A DNA stretch of 31,760 nucleotides from a virus. The notes under the pieces were generated by a model. That model saw only the letters and a program-made list of their open reading frames with translations. It was not told the origin of the DNA and did no database searches. Shown piece by piece: positions 16,324 through 26,234 of this stretch. The position numbers were made by a program, and so were the translations under genes. The stretch is from IMG/VR virus record IMGVR_UViG_3300006987_000044, positions 1 through 31,760 of that record; one strand, 5' to 3'. Every line of letters starts with the position of its first letter. Position 1 is the first letter of the stretch.

Positions 16324-19300
16324 TACCAATTCTCCCTCGCCGCGTGCTTGTCAGCCAATGTCAGATGATGGTCGTTAATTCGATCACCTTCCTTACCTTC
16401 ATGCTCTAAACCTAAGGTATACCAAGGTGCAGACTCGACATCTTTACCACGGTCTTTGGTCCATTTTACGTTAGGCTTCCAGCGCAACACGCCAGCATCC
16501 TTTTTACCAACATCACGAGCATTTAAGAATGGGCGAATATTTAGGCGTACACCATCATTAAGATCAGGATTCCAGCCGATAGGTTGCTCTTCTAGTGACT
16601 TCCAGCGTACAAAGATATCATAAGGTGCTTCGCCTTCAAGGATAGCTTCAAGCTCGCGCTTAAGTGCTTCAGCTGCTGCGAGTCGTTCTTGTGCACCGTC
16701 CTCACCGCCCGCCATCCCACTTTGCTGAGTACGTATCCAGTCACCTAGATAAGTGTAGATAAGACGCTCAAGGCCAGCTTTGTTCAACATATGATAGTTA
16801 ACTAAAGCACTAAAGCCATCATTTAGACCATCCCAGATGTGCCAGATAAAGGGACGATGCTGAAACATCTTACAGTGCTGCTCAAAGAACTTATCACGTA
16901 GCCATTGGTTGAGAGACTTGCCACCTACTGTTTCCAATAAACGGTTTTTTAAGGGTGTGGTCCAAGCTTCGCCATATGCTGCTTGGAGTAAAGCTTCTAG
17001 GCGCTGATCTGCTGCCTTTTCACCACGCACTGCTGGCAAGCAAACGATACCGTCGTCGTCAGTAAACTGGTTCAACTCTTTGCTGCGCTCAACCCACTGT
17101 CTTTGTTCAGCAGATAATTCCATTTCAGTATCAAGCTCAGCTGGCCATCGATAACCTAGCAACCGGGAGACAGCAACCTGCAGTACGTTATCATCAACTC
17201 GTAGTTCACCATTTACTGTCCACTTGGTTTCTTCATTCCAAACCACTGAGCCACAGGGGTGACCATGGAATGTCCACTGGGTAGGGTCGTTTGTATATGG
17301 CTCAGGCAAACTATTAGGATAAAGGCTATCTGATTTGACACTCCATTTATCAAAATCGAAAGGGACATTAACTAGGTAAGACATTGGTACTTCTGGTTTT
17401 GAATACAATTTTCTTACAGCTGGAACAAACTCTTCACTAGTACAGAAAGTGTACAGTGCCATAAAGTAATCTTCGCTATGTGGTGACACTACTCCAATAT
17501 CAACTGAAAACTTATCGCCCGAATATAAAGCTGTATGTAGACTCCCCATTCGGTTAACAGCAATTCCTTTCTTACCCCAATACGGCTTACCTCTTCTCCA
17601 GCTTTGAACAGAGTGATTTAAGTGCTTTAAACTATCTGCAAGTCTAGCTAAACGTCCTTTTTCATTTTCCCATAGAATAACGGAACACCGTCCACCTATT
17701 AACTGGGTAGAAGTAGATGTTTCATGTAAGTACTCCCACCCACTTCCCCTAAGAGAAGCAAACTCCCAAAAAAATCTTTCAAAAAGATTTTTTTCTCCAG
17801 TAGAAAGCCCTTGGAGAGAGTCCGCATAATCACCAATTGTTTCTCCTTTAGTTGATAAAGAACTTATTTCTTTTTTCTTACTATTGGAAATTTTGTATTG
17901 GGATGCTTGAACTAAAGCCACATCTTTAATTATTAGTGATTTATTTTCACATCCTTTTATCATTGAAGCATCACTAAAACTTATGAAGTTTTCATGATTG
18001 TTTATATCCACTTGCATAACCAACAACATTACTTGAGCACCAATCGGGGTTGTAAATGCATCATTACCTAAAGTGCACACAAGCTTTATATTATAATTAC
18101 TTAAAACCTCTTTTCTAAAATTCAAATCATTACTTTGAAATAACCAGCCTTGTGGTAAGACCAAGCTTGACACCCCTTTTTCACTCAATAAACTACGAAT
18201 CCTAGATGTAAAAACCAACGCAAGATCTGACTTAGACTGCTCGTAATTCTTTTGAATGTAGTCTTTCATAATGTCTGAATATTTTTTCTGGCCCAAGTAT
18301 GGAACATTCGTCACTACCCAAGTATATTGACCACCTAATAGTTCAGCCGCTTTTACTAAGCCTTGAGCCACAATGCCAGCTTCTATTTGGTTTTTTTGAG
18401 CATTGCTATCAGAGTCATCAGCTTGATTCTGGTCTTTTGCTAACGCCTCGCCTAGCAATTTCTGCAACTCATCCCATTTAGCAATCTTTGCAGCATCACT
18501 ACGGCGCGGGTTAATCAAACTACCTAACACTGGCGCATCCTGAAAGGTTTGATACATCCAGTCCAGAGCAATGCTTAGATTCTGCTTGCCAGCATTACGG
18601 CTTAGCGCTTTCCATTCGTCTCTGGCAGCGGTAATAGACAATCCGCTACAGGCTAAATTCAATTCTGGCAGCTGGCGATATCCACCACCATTCTTATATC
18701 GCCAGGCTTCTAATGCTAGGGCAAAGACTGCCAGCTCCACACAGCGTTGGTCTAACTCCAACCCATGTAAGTTTTCACTTAGCACCTTATCAATGGCTTG
18801 TTGTTCGCTTATATTCTCGAGCTGCATACGCATTGGAACAAGCATGAGGAATATAGCCACTAAGAAGTGACCTGAGCCACAGCATGGATCTATTGCTTTA
18901 AACTCACTAAGATTATCGGGCCAGGCATCAAAGGTGCCTGAGGCTGGTTTCCACTGTTTGGACGTTTCATCTTGGACAAAACGCAGATATTCAAGTGATA
19001 CTCCATCAATAGCCGCTTTGTCACGTAGCTCTTGTTCACTTTTAGCATTTTGCCAATCACTTTCAGTCAGTCGCTTGCCAGCCCACCACGCTCCCAACGC
19101 ATTGTCTAATAGAAAGCTGACCATGTAAGGTTCAGTAAATAGCTGAGTTACAGGAGATAGCTCATCAGCGCCTATCTTCACTTCAGACTTATTAACTTCA
19201 TCTTTGCGCTTGCTTTGCCAGAACTGATATACCCAGCCGAGGCTATCTTGCGCTTGGAATGTTTCTAAAGATAACCCAGTGACGAGTTGCTCTAAACTAC

Positions 19301-19817
19301 GTTGATGTTCAGGAGCAAACTCCAACTCAAACACTGGCGAGTCGATACGGAAAACCTGCGGCAACATATTTGATGCCAATACGCCTGCCAGCTCCCAACC
19401 ACTTTCACAACGTCGTTCTAAATCATCTCGAGCCATATCAGCGTCTTGAGCTAGCTCATTACATTCATCCAAGCTTAATGAAGTGTACTCGTCATACATG
19501 AGTAGATTGTTCTGTTCAAGAAACCGAGCGAACAACATACGATGCCAGTGCTCATAAGCTACTTCGGTGACCAGCCTATGAGTATCTTGTCGACCGTTAT
19601 CATTTTTAATATCGCCTAATTGACGACCACGTGCACGTAAACGAGTACGTAATCTACGCTGCTCATCATTTAAATAGTCAGCAGGTTTAGCATCACCTAC
19701 ACCCAGACGATTAATTGCTTGATTTGCCGCTAGCTCAGCAATATCGCGAGCTTTAATCACTGTCGCCTCTAATGTGCGACGCAAAGGCTTATCAAGAGGT
19801 TGTCGAGTTGTCATCAT
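16323..19817 (-). CDS. pglX: PglX, BREX adenine-N6 DNA methyltransferase
   Basis: 1164 residues. The methyltransferase core carries the SAM-binding motif FKAIDPCCGSGHFL (~307-318) and catalytic motif NVPY (504-507, N-x-P-Y type), giving N6-adenine methylation of a non-palindromic site that marks host DNA as self. Residues ~506-826, just after NVPY, should contain the target-recognition region. The corresponding DNA (about 17340-18300) is far more AT-rich than the flanks: 17/60 G+C at 17821-17880 against 32/60 at 16621-16680, counted by hand. The C-terminus (~850-1164) is conserved in style. The start overlaps the brxC stop as TAATG. Confidence 0.95.
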   Translation of the reverse strand: MMTTRQPLDKPLRRTLEATVIKARDIAELAANQAINRLGVGDAKPADYLNDEQRRLRTRLRARGRQLGDIKNDNGRQDTHRLVTEVAYEHWHRMLFARFLEQNNLLMYDEYTSLSLDECNELAQDADMARDDLERRCESGWELAGVLASNMLPQVFRIDSPVFELEFAPEHQRSLEQLVTGLSLETFQAQDSLGWVYQFWQSKRKDEVNKSEVKIGADELSPVTQLFTEPYMVSFLLDNALGAWWAGKRLTESDWQNAKSEQELRDKAAIDGVSLEYLRFVQDETSKQWKPASGTFDAWPDNLSEFKAIDPCCGSGHFLVAIFLMLVPMRMQLENISEQQAIDKVLSENLHGLELDQRCVELAVFALALEAWRYKNGGGYRQLPELNLACSGLSITAARDEWKALSRNAGKQNLSIALDWMYQTFQDAPVLGSLINPRRSDAAKIAKWDELQKLLGEALAKDQNQADDSDSNAQKNQIEAGIVAQGLVKAAELLGGQYTWVVTNVPYLGQKKYSDIMKDYIQKNYEQSKSDLALVFTSRIRSLLSEKGVSSLVLPQGWLFQSNDLNFRKEVLSNYNIKLVCTLGNDAFTTPIGAQVMLLVMQVDINNHENFISFSDASMIKGCENKSLIIKDVALVQASQYKISNSKKKEISSLSTKGETIGDYADSLQGLSTGEKNLFERFFWEFASLRGSGWEYLHETSTSTQLIGGRCSVILWENEKGRLARLADSLKHLNHSVQSWRRGKPYWGKKGIAVNRMGSLHTALYSGDKFSVDIGVVSPHSEDYFMALYTFCTSEEFVPAVRKLYSKPEVPMSYLVNVPFDFDKWSVKSDSLYPNSLPEPYTNDPTQWTFHGHPCGSVVWNEETKWTVNGELRVDDNVLQVAVSRLLGYRWPAELDTEMELSAEQRQWVERSKELNQFTDDDGIVCLPAVRGEKAADQRLEALLQAAYGEAWTTPLKNRLLETVGGKSLNQWLRDKFFEQHCKMFQHRPFIWHIWDGLNDGFSALVNYHMLNKAGLERLIYTYLGDWIRTQQSGMAGGEDGAQERLAAAEALKRELEAILEGEAPYDIFVRWKSLEEQPIGWNPDLNDGVRLNIRPFLNARDVGKKDAGVLRWKPNVKWTKDRGKDVESAPWYTLGLEHEGKEGDRINDHHLTLADKHAARENW

Positions 19818-22800
19818 TAGAAAGTCACCGGTCCATCACTAAGTTTATCAAGAATTTGAGTTTTAACTTCTGCTAGCCAGGTATTGACGTCTTCCTCTGT
19901 CTCAAAAGTCGCTCGTTGCAGAGCAATATACTGTACTTTAGGCTGCAATCTTCGTAACGCCTCCATACGTGCATTATCAAACTTGCTGGCTAGAGCATCT
20001 GTACGGTCTCTCCATTGCTCGAGACTAACCTCATTCAGTGCCTCGATAATGGCATCAGCATTATTTAGAGCAGGCTCATTAAACGTCGTTAGCTTGAACT
20101 TATTAAGAATCTCATTTTTCTGAGTATCATCTAGTTGCTGCCAATAGCTATCAGCTTCCAACTGAGCCAAATACTTGGTATGCTGTTCGAGGTAACTATC
20201 CACACGATATTGTACGGCTTCACGTAACTTATCAACCAACTGCTTACTAAGGCTAGTAATTGGATTTGGCTCGTCGAGTAACGAGCGATTGGCTTCGATG
20301 GCACTTACTTCGGCTTGGATATCAGCTTGGAATGACAGACCCTGACTCTGGTCTAATAAATCTTTTAACACAAACCAATCAGGTCGTCTCTTTTGAATTT
20401 TATCAGCAGTCTCAGCCCATTGTTGAAGTGACTGCTTGATGGCATCTTGTTCATCTAGAACATATTTAAGCTTGGCATTACCAGATTGCTGCGCAATCTC
20501 ATCAAACAAACGGTAACTTGGGCGCTCAGGAAAAGGAGCATCGCCACCTGCTTCTTTTGCCAATGTACGACCTTTATCTATTAGCAAATCTAGTTTAGCC
20601 GCTTCCTCACCAGGCTGGCACGCAATGCCGCTAGCATTCATTAAACCACGTATTTTAATCATATCTACTGGGCGAATAGTGATACTTTCTGGTTGAAAAT
20701 TAGTTTGGCTGATTTGTTTACGTTCTAACTCTTTTACAGAGATGGGATGGTTGCCATTACCTTTAGCAATGAGAATACCACTAGCCAATAATGCATATAG
20801 AGCGCCGTCGATAGTATCTTGCGGCCAACCATAAGGAGCGGCAGAAAAATAATCTCGAATCTCACTACCCTTTTTAGATACACCTATATAGCGTTTGATC
20901 TGTGCGCAAACCGGATGCTGTTCAGGCTCATCAGAGTAACCCACAGCTTCTAATGCATTCTGCCCGCCATCTTTGCGAGCTCGATCATAGACCTTGCCCC
21001 ATCCCGTATTATCCGCGACATCAAACTCACGATACAGACGAACCAATGAGGCTTTAGCAGCAGTCTCAACACGCTCTGCAATACTACTACCTTCAACTTC
21101 ACTACCACCAGCTTGTAACACTTGCACGCCAGCAAAGATCTCACTTAATAGAGCTTTGACTTGCTTTTGTGCGTCACGGTGGCGGGTTTCCATGGCACTA
21201 CGAGCATCCGTACCAGCGTCAGTATTAGGAATACCACGCTTCTCTAGTGTCGCAAATGCGGCATTCTCTGTAATGATTGCATTGGTTAATTCAGAGCGGT
21301 TACGCGCAGGAATATAAACAAAGATTGTAGGCTCGCCAGGCTGACGACGACGGGCTTCAGATATAAAGCTTTTTTCATCGAGGCTCCAACCGTCCTGTAT
21401 CCACACATAGATTTTTTCACTGGCATCACTTGGCAGCTCTAAATCGAAACTAACAATCAGCTGGCGCATCTCATTAGACTTACCTTGAGTCAAACGAATC
21501 TTGCTAATATCCTGGCGAATAGATTTATGCAGCAAGTCCACGCGTATATTTTCAACGCGTTGCATGTTGCCACGCAGATCTGCTTCCTCCTGGCGTAGAG
21601 TGTCATACCACTGAGCACTTTCTTGAGTTTGTAGTCGATACTCAGATCCTACGCTAGTCTCCATAACCATCAGTAGGCCTTCTTCAGTCAACTCGTTTAG
21701 TAACTGAGGCACAGCCGTACGGATCGCATCCTTGCCGTTATTAAAGTCTTCTATCAGTAAATCCGCAAGCATATCAGCGGTGGCTCTTACACCACAATCA
21801 GCTGCTGGATCAGTAGGCAGTTTCCCAATCAACAAGACCAAAGCGAGTATACGAGACTTGAGCTTGTCATCAGCATCACCCGCAGAAAACCGACCAATGG
21901 TTTCTGTGATTTCCTTAGAGATTACACCTGTCTGTAAAAGGTTTACTGAGATTTGATCATAGATAAAATCAGCTGGCACGACATGACCTAGTGGCTTGTC
22001 TGCTGTAGCCTGAGCTGCTTCGTGAATGACTTTGAGCTGATTGCGTAGCTGAGAAACTGTACCTGTTGTATCTACGATACGTAAGACCTTTTCCCAAAAA
22101 CGCCGGCGTACCGGCAATAATGGATAATCAGCCAACAGAACTTTCTCATCTTCACGGTGATGTTCAATTTTCGTACCTCGTAATTGCCGAGATATTTCTC
22201 CTAGATGAGATTGCAGCATAGACTCTAGCTGGGGTTTAACCGAGGCTTTCTTCTGTAAGATGACTTTGCGGATAACGGACTCCACATCAGTATCAGATAA
22301 CTGTACAGGGATCTGGAAGCGACCAAGCAAACGTTGTAAGTTTGCCATTCCCGACAATGCGCTTTGACCAGTGGCAACAAACAGCAATTTACTTTTAAAT
22401 TTAGAATGTTTGCAGCACGTCTCAACCATTTCTTGAACTTGATGCGCTTTTTCAGCATCAGTGCCAATATATTGTTGTACCTCATCTAATACAATCAGAG
22501 TTAGTGGAAAGCTACCATCCGATGCCAGAGCATCATAAATTGCATCTACCATCTGTTGGTTAGTAATATCTGAGGCAATGGGATACTGTTCACGAAGAAG
22601 CTGACGCACCTCTTTGAAGTCTTCACCCAGCGTATTGTCTTCTTCAAGCAATGCTCCTGCGATACTACGAGAGACATAAAGATCTTCTAATTCGTCTTCC
22701 CAGCAATCTCCTTCATCTTCAACACGTGCTTTAATGCTTTCAAAAATGCCTTTCTTCTTGAGCCACATCACAAAACGAGCCTGATGATATTGTTCTGGGA

Positions 22801-23284
22801 GCCCGGCAGATTTGAATATGATATTTAGTAGCGCCATGCGCACATTATTATTTGCACCTGAGCCAAGAGTGCCGGATGCAGCGTGAAGACCTCCATATCG
22901 ATTAGCCACACTACTTAGCTCTTTGAAGTGATCTGTAATTTCTAATGGGAGATCAGCAATATCTAGCGCGCTCATACCATCACTGAATTTTTGGTTAATC
23001 CAAAAAGCCCTAAGCATTTTTGCCAGATGTGATTTACCGGAACCAAAAAAACCAGATATCCAAACTCCTGGCTGCTCATGATCGCTGTTTAAATTTCTCA
23101 GATATGCAGACAATATTTTATCTAGTCCAGCTTCATACTCACCATCACAGACAAATGTCTCAATCTCATAACGTAATGTTTTAAGAGCTTGATCAGACTG
23201 GTCATCCTTTACTTCCGCAACACCATTGTTTTCTAATCGGTTCAGCGTAGGATCTAACTGATAAATTTCACGGTTCAACATCAT
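19817..23284 (-). CDS. brxC: BrxC, BREX P-loop ATPase
   Basis: 1155 residues from the ATG at 23284. Walker A is VWISGFFGSGKSHLAK near the N-terminus (~78-89) and Walker B is LTLIVLDEVQQYIG (~260). It is the large ORC/Cdc6-type ATPase found in every BREX system and is needed for defence. An ATG twelve bases upstream (23296, MEFAMMLN...) is in frame, but its GGAG sits exactly where a ribosome-binding site for the inner ATG would be, six bases away, and no site precedes the outer one. The gene follows brxB by roughly 55-70 nt. Confidence 0.94.
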   Translation of the reverse strand: MMLNREIYQLDPTLNRLENNGVAEVKDDQSDQALKTLRYEIETFVCDGEYEAGLDKILSAYLRNLNSDHEQPGVWISGFFGSGKSHLAKMLRAFWINQKFSDGMSALDIADLPLEITDHFKELSSVANRYGGLHAASGTLGSGANNNVRMALLNIIFKSAGLPEQYHQARFVMWLKKKGIFESIKARVEDEGDCWEDELEDLYVSRSIAGALLEEDNTLGEDFKEVRQLLREQYPIASDITNQQMVDAIYDALASDGSFPLTLIVLDEVQQYIGTDAEKAHQVQEMVETCCKHSKFKSKLLFVATGQSALSGMANLQRLLGRFQIPVQLSDTDVESVIRKVILQKKASVKPQLESMLQSHLGEISRQLRGTKIEHHREDEKVLLADYPLLPVRRRFWEKVLRIVDTTGTVSQLRNQLKVIHEAAQATADKPLGHVVPADFIYDQISVNLLQTGVISKEITETIGRFSAGDADDKLKSRILALVLLIGKLPTDPAADCGVRATADMLADLLIEDFNNGKDAIRTAVPQLLNELTEEGLLMVMETSVGSEYRLQTQESAQWYDTLRQEEADLRGNMQRVENIRVDLLHKSIRQDISKIRLTQGKSNEMRQLIVSFDLELPSDASEKIYVWIQDGWSLDEKSFISEARRRQPGEPTIFVYIPARNRSELTNAIITENAAFATLEKRGIPNTDAGTDARSAMETRHRDAQKQVKALLSEIFAGVQVLQAGGSEVEGSSIAERVETAAKASLVRLYREFDVADNTGWGKVYDRARKDGGQNALEAVGYSDEPEQHPVCAQIKRYIGVSKKGSEIRDYFSAAPYGWPQDTIDGALYALLASGILIAKGNGNHPISVKELERKQISQTNFQPESITIRPVDMIKIRGLMNASGIACQPGEEAAKLDLLIDKGRTLAKEAGGDAPFPERPSYRLFDEIAQQSGNAKLKYVLDEQDAIKQSLQQWAETADKIQKRRPDWFVLKDLLDQSQGLSFQADIQAEVSAIEANRSLLDEPNPITSLSKQLVDKLREAVQYRVDSYLEQHTKYLAQLEADSYWQQLDDTQKNEILNKFKLTTFNEPALNNADAIIEALNEVSLEQWRDRTDALASKFDNARMEALRRLQPKVQYIALQRATFETEEDVNTWLAEVKTQILDKLSDGPVTF

Positions 23285-23352
23285 TGCAAACTCCATTACG
23301 CAAATTGCGCTAATCTAAATGAGATAGGTATAATTATTAGTATGTGTTTATA

Positions 23353-23898
23353 TTAGTTTTCTGCTGTAATTGCTGTAGCCTGATAACCCCAACCATCACG
23401 AGCATCTAGCAAGCGATAAGTGTTATCAACATACTCTCCCGGAAAAAGTACCAATAAACGGCCAGGTACATGGAGAGCTAACTGCTTTACAAAATCAGAT
23501 ACTGAAGCAAGACCAAATAATGTCCCACACCCTACTAGTGCAACTAAAGTGTTCTCATCGGCTTCATCTTGGATACGTTCTGCTAACAACTCTACAGACT
23601 GTCGAACAAATACCTTGTATTTAGATTTTAGAAACTCTGGGTCTTCAAAATAGTCTTCACGGTATTTTTGTTCTGCCATCCATTCAGGAAACATGCGCGT
23701 AATATCCAACTTTAACCATGTATGTCCTGCATTTTCGGTTGCCAAACGAAACTCTTCTGTACGCGCTCGCAGCTTCAGCTCATCCTCTTTGTGGTAGACG
23801 GCAAACAGTACACGCTGCTCATCTGCAAGACCCTTCATCCAGGGAATACTAATATAGCTAGAATAGCTTTGAATTAAGCGGTTCAGTCGATTACTCAT
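23353..23898 (-). CDS. brxB: BrxB, DUF1788 BREX protein
   Basis: 181 residues matching the DUF1788/BrxB family: IPWMKGLADEQRVLFAVYHK, LKLDITRMFPEWMA, LVALVGCGTLFGLASVSDFV and RLLVLFPGEYVDNTYRLLDA near the end. BrxB is a small core component with no known catalytic activity, possibly a bridge between PglZ and other subunits. The start lies within brxA (8-nt overlap), with AGGAG about ten bases upstream, so the two are coupled. Confidence 0.93.
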   Translation of the reverse strand: MSNRLNRLIQSYSSYISIPWMKGLADEQRVLFAVYHKEDELKLRARTEEFRLATENAGHTWLKLDITRMFPEWMAEQKYREDYFEDPEFLKSKYKVFVRQSVELLAERIQDEADENTLVALVGCGTLFGLASVSDFVKQLALHVPGRLLVLFPGEYVDNTYRLLDARDGWGYQATAITAEN

Positions 23899-24670
23899 AT
23901 AGCCAGGACTCCTCTACTTCATTTAAATAGTTAGGAAACGTCACTTCCATCACCTCACTAGAATGCTTAAAATCAATTAAACCACTGTAGCTCGCCTGCC
24001 TTGCCAGCTCAACTAAACGTTCCTGGCGACAGCCCAGCATTTTAGTCCATTCAGTATTAAAGAGCCGGTTTCCGGTTGCTCCCTGTAGATAGCCGAGTAA
24101 TAGAGCAAATACCACATTAACCGGTCTAACATCGGGTTCAGCTCGATGCTTTTTGTTACGACCTTGCAAATAGCCTGCGTTTGTCCATGTACCATTAACA
24201 TTTTGTGCTAAAGATTTGAGCGATGCTGCACTGAATCGGTCAGGATACTGATCACTAATGGCCTGTTCCATATCCTCTCGTGGTAAGTGTTCACCTAACT
24301 GCAGGGATAATATTTTAGCTTTAGACATCTCTAATATCGGATCCCGCGTTAGTGACATCTGGCAAGCCAGCAAAGGACGTGCACTAGCATCACTCTCCCA
24401 TAATTGTCGAAAAATTCGAAAAAGTGGTATTTCAGTATTCATGCCATACAGATCAACCAGATGTCGCCAAGTCAGAGTTCTTGATTTGCTGGTAGGCTTG
24501 TGTAAAACGTTAGCCTGCTCAATATCATCACGATAATTCTCAGGCCTGGCATTAGCAGGCTGTCCATCGAATAGTTGTGTCAGCTCTGAGTACATCATGG
24601 TACGGGCTGAATGCGCACCATTTTGTCCGAATTTAAAGCCGAATTTTTGTTGGTTTTCTTTTGTAATCAT
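23891..24670 (-). CDS. brxA: BrxA, DUF1819 BREX protein
   Basis: 259 residues. DUF1819/BrxA features include an N-terminal block around FGQNGAHSARTMMYSEL, a helical middle, FSAASLKSLAQNVNGTWTNA followed by GYL, and a C-terminal YSGLIDFKHSSEVMEVTFPN. BrxA proteins are small DNA-binding components with NusB-like structure; this one is somewhat longer than the usual ~200 residues. It is the first gene of the operon. No strong ribosome-binding site precedes the ATG at 24670. No brxR-type WYL regulator gene lies upstream within the window. Confidence 0.9.
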   Translation of the reverse strand: MITKENQQKFGFKFGQNGAHSARTMMYSELTQLFDGQPANARPENYRDDIEQANVLHKPTSKSRTLTWRHLVDLYGMNTEIPLFRIFRQLWESDASARPLLACQMSLTRDPILEMSKAKILSLQLGEHLPREDMEQAISDQYPDRFSAASLKSLAQNVNGTWTNAGYLQGRNKKHRAEPDVRPVNVVFALLLGYLQGATGNRLFNTEWTKMLGCRQERLVELARQASYSGLIDFKHSSEVMEVTFPNYLNEVEESWLYE

Positions 24671-24713
24671 TGCTTAAAGCTCTAATTAAATTTTAAAAAA
24701 TAGTTTGGTTATT

Positions 24714-24722
24714 GTTATACCA
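24714..24722 (-). promoter_or_regulatory. Predicted brx operon promoter (extended -10)
   Basis: On the minus strand TGGTATAAC forms an extended -10 (TG-N-TATAAC) about 45 nt before the brxA ATG. The -35 region is poor, as often tolerated with extended -10 sites, and suggests dependence on an activator or release from a repressor. Confidence 0.42.
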
Positions 24723-24753
24723 AGCTAACTGGCTAGATAGAAAAATTTGCTAG

Positions 24754-24770
24754 CATTATGCTGCATAATG
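24754..24770. promoter_or_regulatory. 17-nt perfect palindrome, candidate operator of brx
   Basis: CATTATGCTGCATAATG is an 8-1-8 perfect inverted repeat lying about 35 nt upstream of the predicted brx -10 element. Size and position suit a dimeric regulator acting near the -35 region. Some BREX loci are controlled by the WYL-domain repressor BrxR, which binds inverted repeats upstream of brxA. No such gene is visible here, so the binding protein would be encoded elsewhere. Confidence 0.45.
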
Positions 24771-25114
24771 TATTCGCAATAAACTAAAGTTGATTTTATA
24801 ATTTCTGCAATTTTATTTAAACCGCTCTGATAGAAGGTGAAATAAGTGATTCGGTATATTAAAATTTTTTTATCTTCTTTCGATAGTTATTAAAAAACTT
24901 CACAAAGTGTTTCTTCTATGAGCTATAACTCTTTTCACAAACTCTGTTGAGTAATCGACTGATTGTAACTGATGCACTATGTTTTTAAAAGTAACTACAT
25001 TTTTAGTTATAAGATAAGTAAACCGCACTAGCAAAGCCCTCTCCATCCCTATCTGAATAGCTTCAACACAAAATTTTGCAAATTCTGCAACAACATATTG
25101 ATTTCATTACTATT

Positions 25115-25136
25115 GCTAAATCTCATAAGATTTAGC
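25115..25136. repeat. Perfect 9-bp hairpin, function unknown
   Basis: GCTAAATCT, loop CATA, AGATTTAGC. The stem is perfect but has no U tract on either strand, so it does not look like an intrinsic terminator. It could be a protein-binding site or part of a replication origin for the neighbouring phage replication module. Confidence 0.45.
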
Positions 25137-25391
25137 CGGATCAGAATGCAGCTAAATATAATCAACTTACAAGATTGATTAATAAGCCTGAAACACTTAA
25201 TTTATTATCTAACAATACCCGTTACAACACACGAATCAGTGAAAAAATAGTTAGAATATTCTCGTTAAAATTAGCTTTATTTACTATTAAAAACTGCTGA
25301 ATAATCTCATTAATGATGGATTTTCTTGTATATGCTGTCTGGTATAGGGCTTTGCTTTCGTATAGTACTATAAAGTGTAGGTAATCAAGGC

Positions 25392-25739
25392 ATGAATGAG
25401 CACTATATAGACATAGATAACATCATTTAAGGTCTGTTTGATATCCAAATAGGAACTAACAACGCTATTCGAGGCGCGTTTGATAACATACTAGGTTGTT
25501 TTAAACACTACTTAGGTTAGATTCACTGTGCTCTGAACCTGTTGCTATGCGCATCAGAGCCATACGGCATCAATATAGGTAACTATGTTATCTTTCAGGC
25601 CTTTTCAGGCACTTATAATCACCTATTAGGCATCTTTGATAACACATTGAACATCATTAAACACCTTACAGGCATAAAAAAGCTCATTACTGACCTGTAT
25701 GAGCAGCAATTCAACCAACTTGCTTACAATATAGGATAG
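25392..25739 (+). pseudogene. Stop-interrupted ORF, unknown small protein
   Basis: Starting at ATG 25392, one reading frame continues to 25739 with only two in-frame stops, TAA at 25428 and TAG at 25518. The segments are MNEHYIDIDNII, then GLFDIQIGTNNAIRGAFDNI running to KHYLG, then NIGNYVIFQAFSGTYNHLLG running to a natural stop. The second and third segments resemble each other: an IG.N..I..AF block followed by LG.F and a KH.LG/KHLTG block. The original product was probably a repetitive protein of ~115 residues. The last segment alone opens only with a TTG start and lacks an evident ribosome-binding site. Confidence 0.4.
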
Positions 25740-25917
25740 TAATGAGACGGTTTAGGCACTAATGAATTAATGAAGATATAAAAGTTCGAAAGCAAGACTG
25801 AGAATCTTAATTTAGTCCCTGCTCGAAAATATTTTCAATGTAATTTTGCAATACTACAAGTTTAAATAGCTGATTACGCGAGCTACTCACCTCAAAACTA
25901 TTTAAGAAGTCTATATA

Positions 25918-26193
25918 TTACATTAACCTCTCGACCTTACCACAGGCACTCATTGGCAAATCTATAACACTGAACGCAAAATCCAGACCATTCCAAGGTA
26001 TATTTTCAAGGCGCCCCAAAACCTCATCTGAATAACCCGCGTCGCTCATTCTGTGTTCGTAGGCCATACACATCATTTGATTATGCAAAAACTTAACAAC
26101 TCGCTGTTTAGTTGTAGCATCAACAGAGAAAAGTGTTTTTGTTGTAAAATCGCAAACACTGTCAAGAACTTCGACCACTAAAATATCACTCAT
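25918..26193 (-). CDS. Hypothetical phage-module protein, 91 aa
   Basis: 91 residues, ATG at 26193 preceded by GAGAGGG. It is mixed helical and rich in Met and Cys (FLHNQMMCMAYEHRMSDAGY), ends VIDLPMSACGKVERLM, and has no recognisable motif. It follows the helicase gene by 41 nt on the same strand and is the last gene of the leftward phage operon. Small accessory replication proteins are common in this place, but no function can be assigned. Confidence 0.6.
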   Translation of the reverse strand: MSDILVVEVLDSVCDFTTKTLFSVDATTKQRVVKFLHNQMMCMAYEHRMSDAGYSDEVLGRLENIPWNGLDFAFSVIDLPMSACGKVERLM

Positions 26194-26234
26194 AAAACCC
26201 TCTCTGATTGCTTGTTTGAACTACCTATGTATAC

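Larger units (their letters stand above)
24671..25917. other. Long non-coding region between BREX and the phage module
   Basis: 1247 AT-rich nt with no intact gene. It contains the predicted brx promoter (24714-24722), a 17-nt palindrome (24754-24770), a perfect 9-bp hairpin (25115-25136) and a stop-interrupted frame (25392-25739). Related motifs with TTCTGCAA or TTTGCAAA recur near 24800 and 25075-25090, significance unknown. No tRNA, terminator with a U tract or CRISPR-like array was seen. Confidence 0.5.

Noticed and set aside
25542-25739. 65-codon ORF as an intact gene
   Set aside because: It would need a TTG start without an evident ribosome-binding site. The same frame continues upstream through two stops with related sequence, so it is better read as the tail of a pseudogene.
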